Assembly: GCA_035540955.1 (NCBI GenBank)
Contig: DATLFP010000107.1
Coordinates: 1 to 37,625 of the forward strand
Direction: 5' to 3'
Length of the DNA: 37,625 nucleotides
Source of the DNA: DATLFP01 sp035540955
GTDB lineage: Bacteria; Actinomycetota; Acidimicrobiia; Acidimicrobiales; CADCSY01
Shown: piece after piece, positions 1 through 8,814 of the stretch
How the letters are laid out: each line of letters starts with the position of its first letter
How positions within the stretch are numbered: position 1 is the stretch's first letter
Notes under the pieces: model-generated
Database searches by the model: none
What the model was told of the DNA's origin: nothing
What the model saw: only the letters and a program-made list of their open reading frames with translations
Position numbers and translations under genes: made by a program

Positions 1-513
1 GCCCGCTGCGACGCGCTCGTCACCAGCGGCGGGGTGTCGATGGGCGACCTCGACTACGTGAAGGTCGTGCTCGACCGCATCGGCGACATGCGGTGGATGC
101 AGGTGGCGATCAAGCCGGCCAAGCCGCTCGCGTTCGGGACCGTCCCCCGGCCGGGCGGCGGCGGGCGGGTGCCGGTGTTCGGGTTGCCGGGCAACCCGGT
201 GTCGAGCGCGGTGTCCTTCGAGCTGTTCGCCCGTCCGGGGCTGCGCAAGCTGGCGGGCCGGGCCGACGACGACCTCGTGCGTCCCGCGGTGCGGGCGGTG
301 GCGGGCGAGGCGCTGCGCCGGTCGCCCGACGGCAAGGTCCACTTCGTGCGGGTGGCGACCGTCATCGAGGACGGCCGCTACGTGGTGCGGTCGGCGGGCG
401 GGCAGGGCTCGCACCAGCTCACGGCGCTGGCGGCGGCCGACGCCCTCGCCGTCCTGCCCGACGGCGAGGGCGTGGCGCCGGGGGGCGAGGTCGAGGTCCT
501 GCTCCTCGGCTGA
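1..513 (+). CDS. moeA: Molybdopterin molybdenumtransferase MoeA / gephyrin-like Glp, 3' part
   Basis: The gene is cut by the window start; the open frame begins at base 1 and ends at TGA 511-513 (170 codons visible). The visible part begins with the MoCF-biosynthesis signature TSGGVSMGDLDYVK, followed by KPAKPLAFG and FGLPGNPVSS, all typical of MoeA domain III, and then the domain IV beta-barrel. MoeA inserts molybdate into adenylated molybdopterin in the cytoplasm. The neighbours moaA, moaC, the membrane protein at 4401 and tRNA-Ala match the arrangement that in Streptomyces and Corynebacterium surrounds Glp, a MoeA homologue acting in cell division. This copy could therefore be catalytic MoeA, divisome Glp, or both; the missing N-terminal half prevents a decision. 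The family call is secure, the division role is inference. Confidence 0.93.
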   Translation, partial: ARCDALVTSGGVSMGDLDYVKVVLDRIGDMRWMQVAIKPAKPLAFGTVPRPGGGGRVPVFGLPGNPVSSAVSFELFARPGLRKLAGRADDDLVRPAVRAVAGEALRRSPDGKVHFVRVATVIEDGRYVVRSAGGQGSHQLTALAAADALAVLPDGEGVAPGGEVEVLLLG

Positions 514-535
514 GGCAGCCGCACGGCACCGGCGC

Positions 536-2032
536 TCAGGCCGCCGCCCGCTGATCACGGATGCCGTTCCAGGGAGCGACGGTCACCGTCCGGGCCCCGG
601 GCCGTCCGCCGAGGTCGACCTCGCGGCTGGCCTCGTCGTTGTCGGTGCGGACCTGGGTGAGCTGCCTCAGGGGATCGACCCGCACCCGCAGGAGGTAGCG
701 ACCGTTGGGGAGGTCGGTGACGTCGAACGCCTGACCGGAGACGTTGAAGTAGGTGTCACCCCAGCCGGCGGGCAGCACCTCGCGCACCCAGAGCGCCCGC
801 GCACCCCCGCACGAGCTCGTCGGGCCGTTGGCGTAGGGCCGCAGCTGCGCGCCCGGCGCCGCGAGATCGACGGCGTCGGTGGTCGCCAGGCAGAACCCCT
901 GCTTCAGCCCGGGAGCGGCCGGCCGGCCCTCGAGGGTCAGGAGGTCGAAGGCGGCGAACTGGAGCAAGTGCCAGTGATCGTGCCCCCCGCCCGCGTGGTA
1001 GGCCATCTCCCCGGCCGGCGCCCGGCCCACCACCCGGCCCTGGCCGTCGTAGAGGTACTGGAACGCGTCCATCACCCTGCCGTCCCCGCGGCGGAAGCCC
1101 TCGAGCACGAACGGGCCCGGGCCGGCGTTCCAGGGCGTCGCCGCGAAGCTCAGGTGATCGCGCCCGTCCTCCCGTTGCACCTCGATCCGCCACGCCGGGA
1201 GCGCGGCGAGGTCGGGGAGGAGCGGCTGACGGGCACCGGCGGCGGGACTGGCCGAAGGGGCGCCGGCCGGTCCGCGGCCGGGCGCCGTCGCCGCCGACAT
1301 CGCGGCCGGGTCGTCCGGGGGACGTGGCTCGGGCAGGGCCACTTCGACGACCGTCGCCGTCAGCCGCACCGCGCGGTCTCCGGGCTTCACGCCGAGGGCG
1401 TCGGCCCAGTCGGGCAGGATCTCGACGGTCACGTCGTACTCCCCGGCAGGGACGTCGAAGGGGCGCTGACGTACGTCGCCGACCAGGCCGACGGCCCATC
1501 CCTGATCGACGCCCCACACCGACGAGCGCGTGAACGGGAAGTGCTCGTGCGTGCACGACTCGGGGAAGGTCGGCTCCGTCGGGCCCGAGTCGTCCAGCCG
1601 CTGGCGCTCCCAGCCGTTCGGGCACACGGTGAGGACCCGCCGGGCGGCGACGGCGCCGTCGCGCGAGAAGGCGACGCGGAGGAAGCGGTGGAGGCCGGCG
1701 AAGCTCCGCACGAGACCGGCGGGCAGCGTCCGGACGACGCCGCCGTCGCGGTCCTTCTGGACCGCGTGCAGGGTCGACGACCACCCCTCGCGGACGACGT
1801 CGATGCGGAGCGCGCCGCCACGAGCGGCGAGGAAGACGCCGAGGTCGAGGTGCACGCCAGCGCCTTCGACCCGCTGGATCTCGACGTGCGGGGCGGCCGC
1901 GAGCAGGCCGACCTGCGGCGGGCCGGAGCTGGCCGGTCCGGCGCCGGCGAACCCCGCGCCGGCGCCGGCACCGGTGACCACGAGCAGGGCGGCGAGCGCC
2001 GTCCGGCATCGGCGGCGAAGCGTTGCGGACAT
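536..2032 (-). CDS. Secreted lysyl-oxidase-like copper protein
   Basis: A 498-residue protein with an N-terminal Arg-rich stretch and an Ala/Gly/Val-rich hydrophobic core (about residues 1-32), a typical Sec signal peptide. The C-terminal third carries the lysyl oxidase signature: HDHWH at residues 351-355 followed by LLQFAAFDLL, then KQGFCLATTDAVDL and, nearer the end, GQAFDVTDLPNGRYLLRVRVDP. The His-rich talon binds copper in animal lysyl oxidases, which oxidatively deaminate lysine side chains; bacterial members also act outside the membrane. The N-terminal 230 residues look like a separate beta-rich region that I do not recognise, joined by an Ala/Pro/Gly linker. The start is supported by GAGGAGGT about 6 nt upstream. 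It is divergent from the sigma factor at 2161, so the 128-bp gap probably holds both promoters. Family is likely; substrate is unknown. Confidence 0.8.
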   Translation of the reverse strand: MSATLRRRCRTALAALLVVTGAGAGAGFAGAGPASSGPPQVGLLAAAPHVEIQRVEGAGVHLDLGVFLAARGGALRIDVVREGWSSTLHAVQKDRDGGVVRTLPAGLVRSFAGLHRFLRVAFSRDGAVAARRVLTVCPNGWERQRLDDSGPTEPTFPESCTHEHFPFTRSSVWGVDQGWAVGLVGDVRQRPFDVPAGEYDVTVEILPDWADALGVKPGDRAVRLTATVVEVALPEPRPPDDPAAMSAATAPGRGPAGAPSASPAAGARQPLLPDLAALPAWRIEVQREDGRDHLSFAATPWNAGPGPFVLEGFRRGDGRVMDAFQYLYDGQGRVVGRAPAGEMAYHAGGGHDHWHLLQFAAFDLLTLEGRPAAPGLKQGFCLATTDAVDLAAPGAQLRPYANGPTSSCGGARALWVREVLPAGWGDTYFNVSGQAFDVTDLPNGRYLLRVRVDPLRQLTQVRTDNDEASREVDLGGRPGARTVTVAPWNGIRDQRAAA

Positions 2033-2160
2033 GTGAGACCTCCTCGATCAGCGACGGGAGGAGGTTCCGCGCCCCGCCTTGCACGGACCTGAAAGCACGA
2101 TGGGCTGCGCGGCGGGCACGGCGCCAGGCTCGTGACAGCGCGTGGTGGTCGGCTCGCACC

Positions 2161-2709
2161 ATGGACGCGAGCACCACGATCGAAGGACCCCGCCGGATCA
2201 CCCGCACCGCTCCCCGCTCCGGTGACGCGCGGTGCGACGACTGGGACGCGTCGGCGGCGGCGGCCTCGTCGCTCGGGCCCCTGCTCCGGTCGGTGGCGTG
2301 GCGGATGTTGCGGGACGAGAGCGCGGCCGAAGACGCCGTGCAGGAGGCGATGATCCGCGCCCGGCACGCGATCGGCGGCCTCGAGACCGAGACCCAGGTC
2401 CGCGCCTACCTGATCACGGTGGTGCGGAACGTGTGCCGCGACGAGCTGCGGCGGCAGCGGCGGCGCGCCGCGGTCGCCCGTGCCGACCTCGATGGCGCGG
2501 TCGCCAGCGTCGAGAGCGCCGTCGATGACCGCCTGCTGCTCGAGGAGATCCTCGCCCGGCTGTCCGCTCCGGAGCGGCGTCTCGTCGTCGACCGCATCCG
2601 CGACGGCGTGCCGTACGCGGAGCTCGCCGCCGACCTCGGTGTGTCGCCGCTGGCGGTCCGCAAGCGCGTGCACCGAGCGCTGCGCCGTGCCCGGCTCGCC
2701 GTCGCCTGA
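2161..2709 (+). CDS. RNA polymerase sigma factor, sigma-70 family (ECF-like)
   Basis: A 182-residue protein with sigma region 2 (about residues 40-105, LLRSVAWRMLRDESAAEDAVQEA, then RAYLITVVRNVCRDELRR) and region 4 (about 130-180, LSAPERRLVVDRIRDGVPYAELAADLGVSPLAVRKRVHRALRRAR, a clear helix-turn-helix). Regions 1.1 and 3 are absent, which fits the ECF type that directs RNA polymerase to a small regulon. The frame is open upstream to 2023, but that DNA contains the leader of the divergent lysyl-oxidase gene and codes for a low-complexity stretch, so ATG 2161 is chosen. No anti-sigma factor lies next to it. The divergent secreted lysyl-oxidase-like gene is the obvious candidate target, but that is inference. 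Confidence 0.85.
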   Translation: MDASTTIEGPRRITRTAPRSGDARCDDWDASAAAASSLGPLLRSVAWRMLRDESAAEDAVQEAMIRARHAIGGLETETQVRAYLITVVRNVCRDELRRQRRRAAVARADLDGAVASVESAVDDRLLLEEILARLSAPERRLVVDRIRDGVPYAELAADLGVSPLAVRKRVHRALRRARLAVA

Positions 2710-2744
2710 TCAGGCCTCCCGCACCCGCGACGCACCCGCCGCCT

Positions 2745-2750
2745 TAGGCT
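2745..2750 (+). promoter_or_regulatory. Predicted -10 box for leaderless moaA
   Basis: TAGGCT fits TANNNT and lies exactly 7 nt before GTG 2758. In actinobacteria this spacing is typical of a transcript that starts on the first base of the start codon. ATG 2752 is only 1 nt downstream of the box and would not be transcribed from this promoter, so the box decides the start. No convincing -35 is visible. Confidence 0.45.
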
Positions 2751-2757
2751 GATGCCC

Positions 2758-3735
<978 letters not shown>

Positions 3736-3760
3736 CCGCGTTCGGTAACCTCTCCGGTCG

Positions 3761-4249
3761 ATGCCGGAGCGCCTGACCCACCTCGATCCGCTGGGCCGGG
3801 CCCGCATGGTCGACGTCACCCAGAAGGACCCGTCGCACCGTCGGGCCATCGCGAAGTGCCGGGTCCACATGAACCCCGACACGGCCTCGCTCATCGCCCG
3901 GGGGGCGGTGACCAAGGGCGACGTCCTCTCGGTGGCCCGGGTGGCGGGCATCCAGGCGTCGAAGCGCACGCCCGACCTCATCCCGCTGTGCCACCAGCTG
4001 ACCATCGGCTCGGTGTATGTGAACTTCACGATCGAGGACAGCTACGTGGAGGTCGAGGCCCAGGTCGAGACCGTCGACCGGACCGGGGTCGAGATGGAGG
4101 CCATGACGGCGGCGTCGGTGGCGGCGCTCACCATCTACGACATGTGCAAGTCGGTCGACCGGTCGATGACGATCGGGGACCTCTCCCTGTGGGAGAAGAC
4201 CGGCGGCCGGTCCGGGACCTACCGGCGGGAGCCCGATCTCACGGCCTGA
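3761..4249 (+). CDS. moaC: Cyclic pyranopterin monophosphate synthase MoaC
   Basis: A 162-residue protein matching MoaC from end to end: LTHLDPLGRARMVDVTQKD at the N-terminus, the KGDVLSVARVAGIQASKRTPDLIPLCHQL core, and the catalytic-region signature TVDRTGVEMEAMTAASVAALTIYDMCKSVDR. It rearranges the MoaA product to cyclic pyranopterin monophosphate, normally as a hexamer. It follows moaA by 25 bp. A TANNNT box (TAACCT, 3746-3751) ends 9 nt before ATG 3761, so it may also have its own near-leaderless promoter. No MoaB, MoaD or MoaE gene is in the window. Confidence 0.96.
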   Translation: MPERLTHLDPLGRARMVDVTQKDPSHRRAIAKCRVHMNPDTASLIARGAVTKGDVLSVARVAGIQASKRTPDLIPLCHQLTIGSVYVNFTIEDSYVEVEAQVETVDRTGVEMEAMTAASVAALTIYDMCKSVDRSMTIGDLSLWEKTGGRSGTYRREPDLTA

Positions 4250-4400
4250 GGGCCCCGGACGACTTGTTCGCCGGTAGGGTGCCGTAGTACAACCGCAATG
4301 TTCGTAGCAGGAACGAAACCCGGTTCTGCCGAACGACCATCCACCACCCGGTGGGGGCCCATCGTTACGGTTTCCTGACAATGAAAGGCGTGGACGGAGC

Positions 4401-4946
4401 GTGTCGCTTGTGGTCCTGCTGATCTTGGCGGTCGTCTGGGGCGTCTTCCTGGTCCCCCAGGTGCTGCGGGCTCGGGCCGATCGGGGTCCGGCCGACTCCA
4501 TCGGGTCGTTCCAGAACCAGCTCTCGATGATCGAGCGGTCGCTGCCCGGCGCCGCCCGGCGCGCGCCGCAGGCGGCGCCCGCGGCCCCGGCGGGCCCCAT
4601 GGGTGTCGTCGGCTCGCCCGCCGCCTTCCGCCCGGTGGCCTACGGCGCCCCCGGGGCGCGGATGGCCCGCCCGGTGCCCACCCGCGCCGAGCTGCAGCGC
4701 CGGCGCCAGAACGTCCTCTTGGCCCTGCTCGGCGCCGTCGTCGTCACCCTCGCCCTCGGGCTCGTGTTCCGGCCGGCGTTCGCCCTCAACGTCGTGGCCG
4801 ACCTGGCGCTCGCCGGGTACGTCGCCCTCCTGGTCCGGGCCCGCACCATCGCCGCCGAGCGGGAGATGAAGGTGCGCTACCTGCCGGGGCCGGCGCTGGC
4901 GCCGGTGCGCTCCGCTGAGCCCGCCCTCCGCACGCTCGCTCGCTGA
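4401..4946 (+). CDS. Small membrane protein; candidate SepX/GlpR (Glp receptor)
   Basis: A 181-residue protein starting at GTG 4401, with GGACGG 4 nt upstream. Residues 2-22 form a transmembrane helix (SLVVLLILAVVWGVFLVPQVL). Next comes a cytosolic segment with DSIGSFQNQLSMIERSLPG, then an Ala/Pro/Gly-rich disordered stretch to about residue 95. Two further helices follow at about 103-122 (VLLALLGAVVVTLALGLVF) and 127-147, ending in a basic tail. From memory, actinobacterial SepX (Streptomyces) and GLP-R (Corynebacterium) share this layout: N-terminal helix, short conserved segment, low-complexity linker and C-terminal helices. They are encoded near glp/moeA, moaC and tRNA-Ala, as here. The family assignment rests on architecture and gene order, not on an alignment. 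A 151-bp gap separates it from moaC. Confidence 0.6.
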   Translation: MSLVVLLILAVVWGVFLVPQVLRARADRGPADSIGSFQNQLSMIERSLPGAARRAPQAAPAAPAGPMGVVGSPAAFRPVAYGAPGARMARPVPTRAELQRRRQNVLLALLGAVVVTLALGLVFRPAFALNVVADLALAGYVALLVRARTIAAEREMKVRYLPGPALAPVRSAEPALRTLAR

Positions 4947-4959
4947 ACTCGACACCGGT

Positions 4960-5004
4960 TCTGGGCGGGATTTGCGGCCCCACGTCACGGATATCCCGCC
5001 CAGA
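4960..5004. repeat. 12-bp perfect inverted repeat before tRNA-Ala
   Basis: TCTGGGCGGGAT (4960-4971) and ATCCCGCCCAGA (4993-5004) are exact complements separated by 21 nt. The element begins 13 nt after the stop codon at 4946 and ends just before the -10 box of the tRNA. It could be the terminator of the upstream gene or an operator over the tRNA promoter. There is no T-tract, so I cannot choose. Confidence 0.5.
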
Positions 5005-5012
5005 TCGCTGGT

Positions 5013-5018
5013 TACACT
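5013..5018 (+). promoter_or_regulatory. Predicted -10 box of tRNA-Ala
   Basis: TACACT, preceded by GGT, lies 14 nt before the first base of the mature tRNA, which fits transcription starting around 5024-5026 and a short 5' leader. No strong -35 is seen; the expected place falls inside the inverted repeat at 4960-5004. Confidence 0.5.
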
Positions 5019-5032
5019 GACCCGTCCCTCGC

Positions 5033-5105
5033 GGGGGTGTAGCTCAGTTGGCAGAGCGCTACGTTCGCAACGTAGAAGTCGGCGGTTCGAATCCGCTCAC
5101 CTCCA
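5033..5105 (+). tRNA. tRNA-Ala (anticodon CGC)
   Basis: A 73-nt cloverleaf folds by eye. The acceptor is GGGGGTG/CACCTCC with the G3:U70 wobble that is the alanine identity element, and the discriminator is A. The D stem is GCTC/GAGC, the anticodon stem CTACG/CGTAG with loop TTCGCAA (anticodon CGC, reading GCG), and the T arm GGCGG-TTCGAAT-CCGCT. CCA is not encoded. In actinobacteria this tRNA often sits next to the sepX-like gene, as here. Confidence 0.97.
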
Positions 5106-5267
5106 CTCTCACTCGAGCGTCGTGGCGCACGCGGCCCGCTCCAACGCCAATCACAACGGAGCCGCAACTCTCGGTCGGTCTCCTCAAGTGGTCGTTCGAC
5201 GGGGTCGAACGGTGGACATGACCGATCGTCGGTGCGGGGGGGACCGATTGCTCCTCGCAACGGGCGC

Positions 5268-6902
5268 ATGGTGACGCCTACCGGCGTCGTGATCGCCACC
5301 GAGACCGATCTGTCGGCGCGAGTCGCCGCGCTCGCCGCACTGCTCCACGCCAACCCGGCCTGCTCAGTGGCCGTCGTGGACGCGGAGCGCAATGTCCGAG
5401 AGGCCGGTCCCGCGCTCGCCGCCTTGGGGATCTCCACCGACGGGCATCCGCCACTGCGCGCGCGGGCGCTCGTCGAAGTCATCGCCGTGTCCGACATCGC
5501 ACTCTTGAGTGCCGCCGCCGGCGAGACGCAAACCCGCGGCTCCGCACACCGCTCGGTGCGCCTGCGTGATGGCCAGCGCGCCGATCTCCACCTGGTCGAC
5601 ATCGGTGTCCCCGAACGGCACAGCGTCGTGGTCATCGTGCCCGACGGCGGCGCGGGGATCGCGGACGCGCCGGCGACGACGGCGGTCGAGGCCACGCCTC
5701 GGATCGGCGAGGTCGTGTGCGATGACTTCGGCAGGATCGTGCGCTGCTCCTCGGCGACGCTGGAGCTGCTCGGGTACGCGGACGTTCCCCTCGTCGGGAC
5801 GGCGGTCGTCCATCTGGTGCATCCGGACGATCGAGAGACGGCCATCGCCAACTGGGTGGCGGCGAAGGAGCAGCGCGGCGTTGCGCTGCGCTGGCGCTGT
5901 CGGCTGATGCGGGCTGACGCCACGTTCCTGTGGGCCGACATCACCATCACGAACGAGGTCGGGAGCAACACCGAGGTCAGTCTGCAGCTCTACGACATCT
6001 CGGCCGAGGTCGCCGCCACCGAAGCACTCGTCATCGAGCGCGAGATGCTGGGCCTGCTCACCGAGACGCTGCCCGTCGGGGTGGCCAAGCTCGACGCCCA
6101 CGGCCGCACCGAGCACGCCAACGCTCGACTCGCCGATCTCCTCGCACCCCTTGATCCCACGGTGCTCTTCGAACATGCGGGAGGCGGTGCCGGTGCCCTC
6201 TGCGAACCCGAGCTCGAGGCGGCGTTCATCGCGCTGTACCGCGACGGCGTGTCGTCCCGGTTCGTGCTGGACCACCAGAGAGCCGATGGCGACGTGCTCC
6301 ACCTCGAGTGGACGATCAGGGCCGCGCTCGACGTCGTTGGCGAGGTCACAGGTGCGGTGGTGTGCGTCGCGGACGTGACGGAGGCGACGCGGCTCCGTGA
6401 TGCTCTCGAGCATCGGGCGAAGACCGATGCACTGACGGGCTGTCTCAATCGGTCGGGGTCGATCGCGGCGATCGAGCATGCGCTGGCACGCGTGGGCGCC
6501 GACGATGGCGTCGGGTTGCTCTTCATCGACCTCGACGACTTCAAGAACGTCAACGACTCCCTGGGCCACGCAGTCGGCGATGCCGTCCTCGAGGTGGTCG
6601 CGAGCCGGCTCCGGGCCGGCGTGCGCCCAGGCGACGTGGTCGGCCGACTCGGCGGCGACGAGTTCGTGGTGATCGCTCCCCAGGTCGCCTCGAGGAGCGC
6701 TGCGCTCACGTTCGCCGAGCGCATCTCCGGTCAGCTGCTCGGTCCCGCGGCCATCGCCGGCTGCGCCGTCTCGGTGACGGCGAGCATCGGCGTGGCCTGG
6801 TCGTCGGGCGGCACGGTGGGCGCGCTCCTCGGCGCCGCCGATGCCGCCATGTACCTCGCCAAGGACAGCGACTCGGCGTTGCCGGTGCTGCACCGGGCCT
6901 GA
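5268..6902 (+). CDS. PAS-PAS-GGDEF diguanylate cyclase
   Basis: A soluble 544-residue protein expected to make cyclic di-GMP from two GTP. The N-terminal 130 residues are unassigned. A PAS domain follows at about 140-255 (RIVRCSSATLELLGYADVPLVG, then HPDDRETAIANW), a second PAS-like domain at about 265-380, and GGDEF at about 388-540. The active-site motif is intact (GGDEF, 462-466). An RxxD inhibitory site is present at 453-456, exactly five residues before it, so product feedback is expected. DALTGCLNR and FIDLDDFKNVNDSLGH are also canonical. There is no EAL domain. The start is uncertain: ATG 5268 or GTG 5271, with an upstream GTG at 5232. The 162 bp between tRNA-Ala and this gene show no gene. 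Confidence 0.9.
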   Translation: MVTPTGVVIATETDLSARVAALAALLHANPACSVAVVDAERNVREAGPALAALGISTDGHPPLRARALVEVIAVSDIALLSAAAGETQTRGSAHRSVRLRDGQRADLHLVDIGVPERHSVVVIVPDGGAGIADAPATTAVEATPRIGEVVCDDFGRIVRCSSATLELLGYADVPLVGTAVVHLVHPDDRETAIANWVAAKEQRGVALRWRCRLMRADATFLWADITITNEVGSNTEVSLQLYDISAEVAATEALVIEREMLGLLTETLPVGVAKLDAHGRTEHANARLADLLAPLDPTVLFEHAGGGAGALCEPELEAAFIALYRDGVSSRFVLDHQRADGDVLHLEWTIRAALDVVGEVTGAVVCVADVTEATRLRDALEHRAKTDALTGCLNRSGSIAAIEHALARVGADDGVGLLFIDLDDFKNVNDSLGHAVGDAVLEVVASRLRAGVRPGDVVGRLGGDEFVVIAPQVASRSAALTFAERISGQLLGPAAIAGCAVSVTASIGVAWSSGGTVGALLGAADAAMYLAKDSDSALPVLHRA

Positions 6903-6932
6903 GCGTCTCGGCCTTCAGCTTCCACAGGCGCG

Positions 6933-7841
6933 ATGACGATGGTCTGCGCGAACCTCTCCCTCATGCCGACACCTCCGACATCCCGGGGCGGTCGCCCTTC
7001 CTTCGACCCTCGGCCACTCGAGTACGAGGGCGTCAGCGTGCGCCCGCTGACCCCGGCGCTGGGGGCGGAGGTCGACGGCGTGCAGCTGGGCAAGGTCGAC
7101 GACGGGACCTGGGCGGCGGTCGAGCAGGCGTACGCCGATCACAGCGTGCTCGTGTTCCGGGGTCAGGACCTCACGCCGGCTGCGCTCCTCGACGTTGGCC
7201 GGCGGTTGGGCGAGCCCCACATCCACCCGGCGGCGCCGACGGTGGACGGGCACCCCGAGATCATGATCATCCACGCCGACGAGCGATCGCGGGTCGTGGC
7301 CGGTGAGGGGTGGCACACCGACGTCAGCTGCGACGAGCGCCCGCCGGCGACGACCATCCTGTGGGTGCAAGAGGTGCCGCCGGTCGGCGGCGACACGCTG
7401 TTCGCGTCATCCGCGGCGGCGTACGACGCGCTCTCCGACACGATGAAGGCGTTCCTCGCGCCGCTCACCGCCAGGCACGAGTCGTCCCACGTGTACGGCG
7501 GTCGCTACGGCACCAAGGAGTCGGACTCGCGCGATGGCGCGTACCCGTCGTCCGTGCACCCGGTCGTGCGGACGCACCCGGTGACCGGTCGCAAGTCGCT
7601 CTATGTCAACCGTGCGTTCACCACTCGCATCAACGAGCTGACGCGCGCCGAGAGCGCGGCGGTGCTCGCCTTCCTGTACGCCTTTCAGGAAGACGAGCTG
7701 TTCCAGTGCCGCGTGCGATGGGAGCCCCACACGGTGACGATGTGGGACAACCGCGTCGTGCAGCACCGCGCCATGTGGGACTACTTCCCGCAGACCCGTC
7801 ACGGGCTCCGCGTCAGCATCGTCGGCGAGGTGCCGGTCTAG
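6933..7841 (+). CDS. TauD/TfdA-family Fe(II)/2-oxoglutarate dioxygenase
   Basis: A 302-residue non-haem iron dioxygenase. The HxD half of the facial triad is in GWHTDVSCDERPP, and the distal His and the 2-oxoglutarate-binding Arg lie in VVQHRAMWDYFPQTRHGLRVSI. GDTLFASSAAAYDALS and HPVVRTHPVTGRKSLYVNRAFT are also typical of the TauD/TfdA/alkylsulfatase branch. Members couple decarboxylation of 2-oxoglutarate to hydroxylation of taurine, sulfonates, alkyl sulfates, phenoxyacetates or other acids. The substrate cannot be told from the sequence, and no transporter or sulfonate gene is adjacent. ATG 6963 is an alternative start, giving 292 residues. The gene seems to be a single unit, followed by a 116-bp gap with somewhat lower GC. 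Confidence 0.88.
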   Translation: MTMVCANLSLMPTPPTSRGGRPSFDPRPLEYEGVSVRPLTPALGAEVDGVQLGKVDDGTWAAVEQAYADHSVLVFRGQDLTPAALLDVGRRLGEPHIHPAAPTVDGHPEIMIIHADERSRVVAGEGWHTDVSCDERPPATTILWVQEVPPVGGDTLFASSAAAYDALSDTMKAFLAPLTARHESSHVYGGRYGTKESDSRDGAYPSSVHPVVRTHPVTGRKSLYVNRAFTTRINELTRAESAAVLAFLYAFQEDELFQCRVRWEPHTVTMWDNRVVQHRAMWDYFPQTRHGLRVSIVGEVPV

Positions 7842-7957
7842 CTCCCATGCCGTGGCGCCCAGAGGGTCGTGTGAGCGGACTAGTCGGATCGTGTCACTCT
7901 GCAAATGATCCGCTCTGGGACTCCCAATCCGGCGCGGGTTCAGTGAGTATCAGCGGG

Positions 7958-8368
7958 ATGGACAGCACCACCGCCGCCCGGAGCCGCGTCCTGATCGTCG
8001 ACGACGAACCCGACGTGCGCTTCATGGCCCGCACCGTGCTCGAGCTGGACGGCCGGTACGAGGTCGTGGGTGAGGGCGCCAGCGGCGTGGACGCCATCGA
8101 GCTGGCCGCCGTCGAGCGGCCCGACATCGTGCTCCTCGACCTCGAGATGCCGTGGCTCCACGGTGCCGAGGCGGTGCCCCACATCCGCCGGCTCTCCCCC
8201 GAGACCGTCATCGTGCTCTGGACGGTGGCGCCCGACTCGGCTCGGGTCGGCGACGCCATGGCCATGGGCGCCTCGCTGGTGCTCGACAAGTCGATGTTCG
8301 CGGCCATCCACCTCCCCGAGCGGCTCTACCAGTCGGTGATGAAGGTGCGGCGGGCCGGGGTGCGCTGA
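7958..8368 (+). CDS. Receiver-only response regulator
   Basis: A 136-residue CheY-like receiver with no output domain. The acidic pair is D15/D16 (VLIVDDEPDV), the phospho-acceptor is D61 (VLLDLEMP), the switch Thr is T90 and the conserved Lys is K112 (LDKSM). It must act through a partner protein. The next gene begins inside its stop codon (TGATG), so the two are translationally coupled and the 148-aa product is the obvious candidate partner. No histidine kinase is adjacent; the nearest is at 22242. The frame is open far upstream, but that part is out of frame with the dioxygenase, so ATG 7958 is used, with GTG 7943 as alternative. Confidence 0.88.
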   Translation: MDSTTAARSRVLIVDDEPDVRFMARTVLELDGRYEVVGEGASGVDAIELAAVERPDIVLLDLEMPWLHGAEAVPHIRRLSPETVIVLWTVAPDSARVGDAMAMGASLVLDKSMFAAIHLPERLYQSVMKVRRAGVR

Positions 8369-8814
8369 TGTCCGGCGCGCCCGATCACGTCGTCATTGAG
8401 ATCGAGGCCGTGCCGGCGGCGATCGCCCAGGCGTGGACCGATCACTGCCGACAGCTCGTCGCCGCGGTCCGAGGCGCACGGAGCCTCTCGATCACCATCG
8501 ACGAGGACATGCTCGAGCTGCTCGACTCGATCCTCTCGCTCTGGCAGTCGGTGGCCGGCCGCGACGACGTGTTCCGCTGGCGGTTCTCCACCTCGCCGGA
8601 ACAGGTCGTCCGCATCACCGAGCAGTGGCTGCAGATCGGCTCCCTCACCGACGAGGACCTGCGGGCCATCGGCATGACCTGGGCGCCCCCGTCGACCAGG
8701 CCCATGAGCGACGCCGTGACCACCGCGGTCCTCGCCGCCTGCCGCGACGCCGGCGATGAGGGGGCCCACCTCCTCGCCCGCCTCGGCGGCGGATCGGCGA
8801 TGATGCCGAGATGA
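8368..8814 (+). CDS. Unknown protein coupled to a receiver protein
   Basis: A 148-residue soluble protein that I do not recognise. It starts within the stop codon of the receiver gene and its own stop overlaps the ATG of the thioesterase gene, so all three are probably made together. The N-terminal half has a long amphipathic stretch (residues 14-60, AWTDHCRQLVAAVRGARSLS and DEDMLELLDSILSLWQSV). The C-terminal half has SLTDEDLRAIGMTW and a helix ending in ACRDAGDEGAHLLARL. There is no signal peptide, membrane segment, Cys cluster or nucleotide-binding motif. Its context suggests an effector or phosphotransfer partner of the receiver, but nothing in the sequence proves that. Confidence 0.7.
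   Translation: MSGAPDHVVIEIEAVPAAIAQAWTDHCRQLVAAVRGARSLSITIDEDMLELLDSILSLWQSVAGRDDVFRWRFSTSPEQVVRITEQWLQIGSLTDEDLRAIGMTWAPPSTRPMSDAVTTAVLAACRDAGDEGAHLLARLGGGSAMMPR

Noticed and set aside
5033..5105. tRNA-Ala as an integration site for a genomic island
   Set aside because: No integrase gene and no repeat of the tRNA 3' end was seen downstream; the following genes have ordinary composition.
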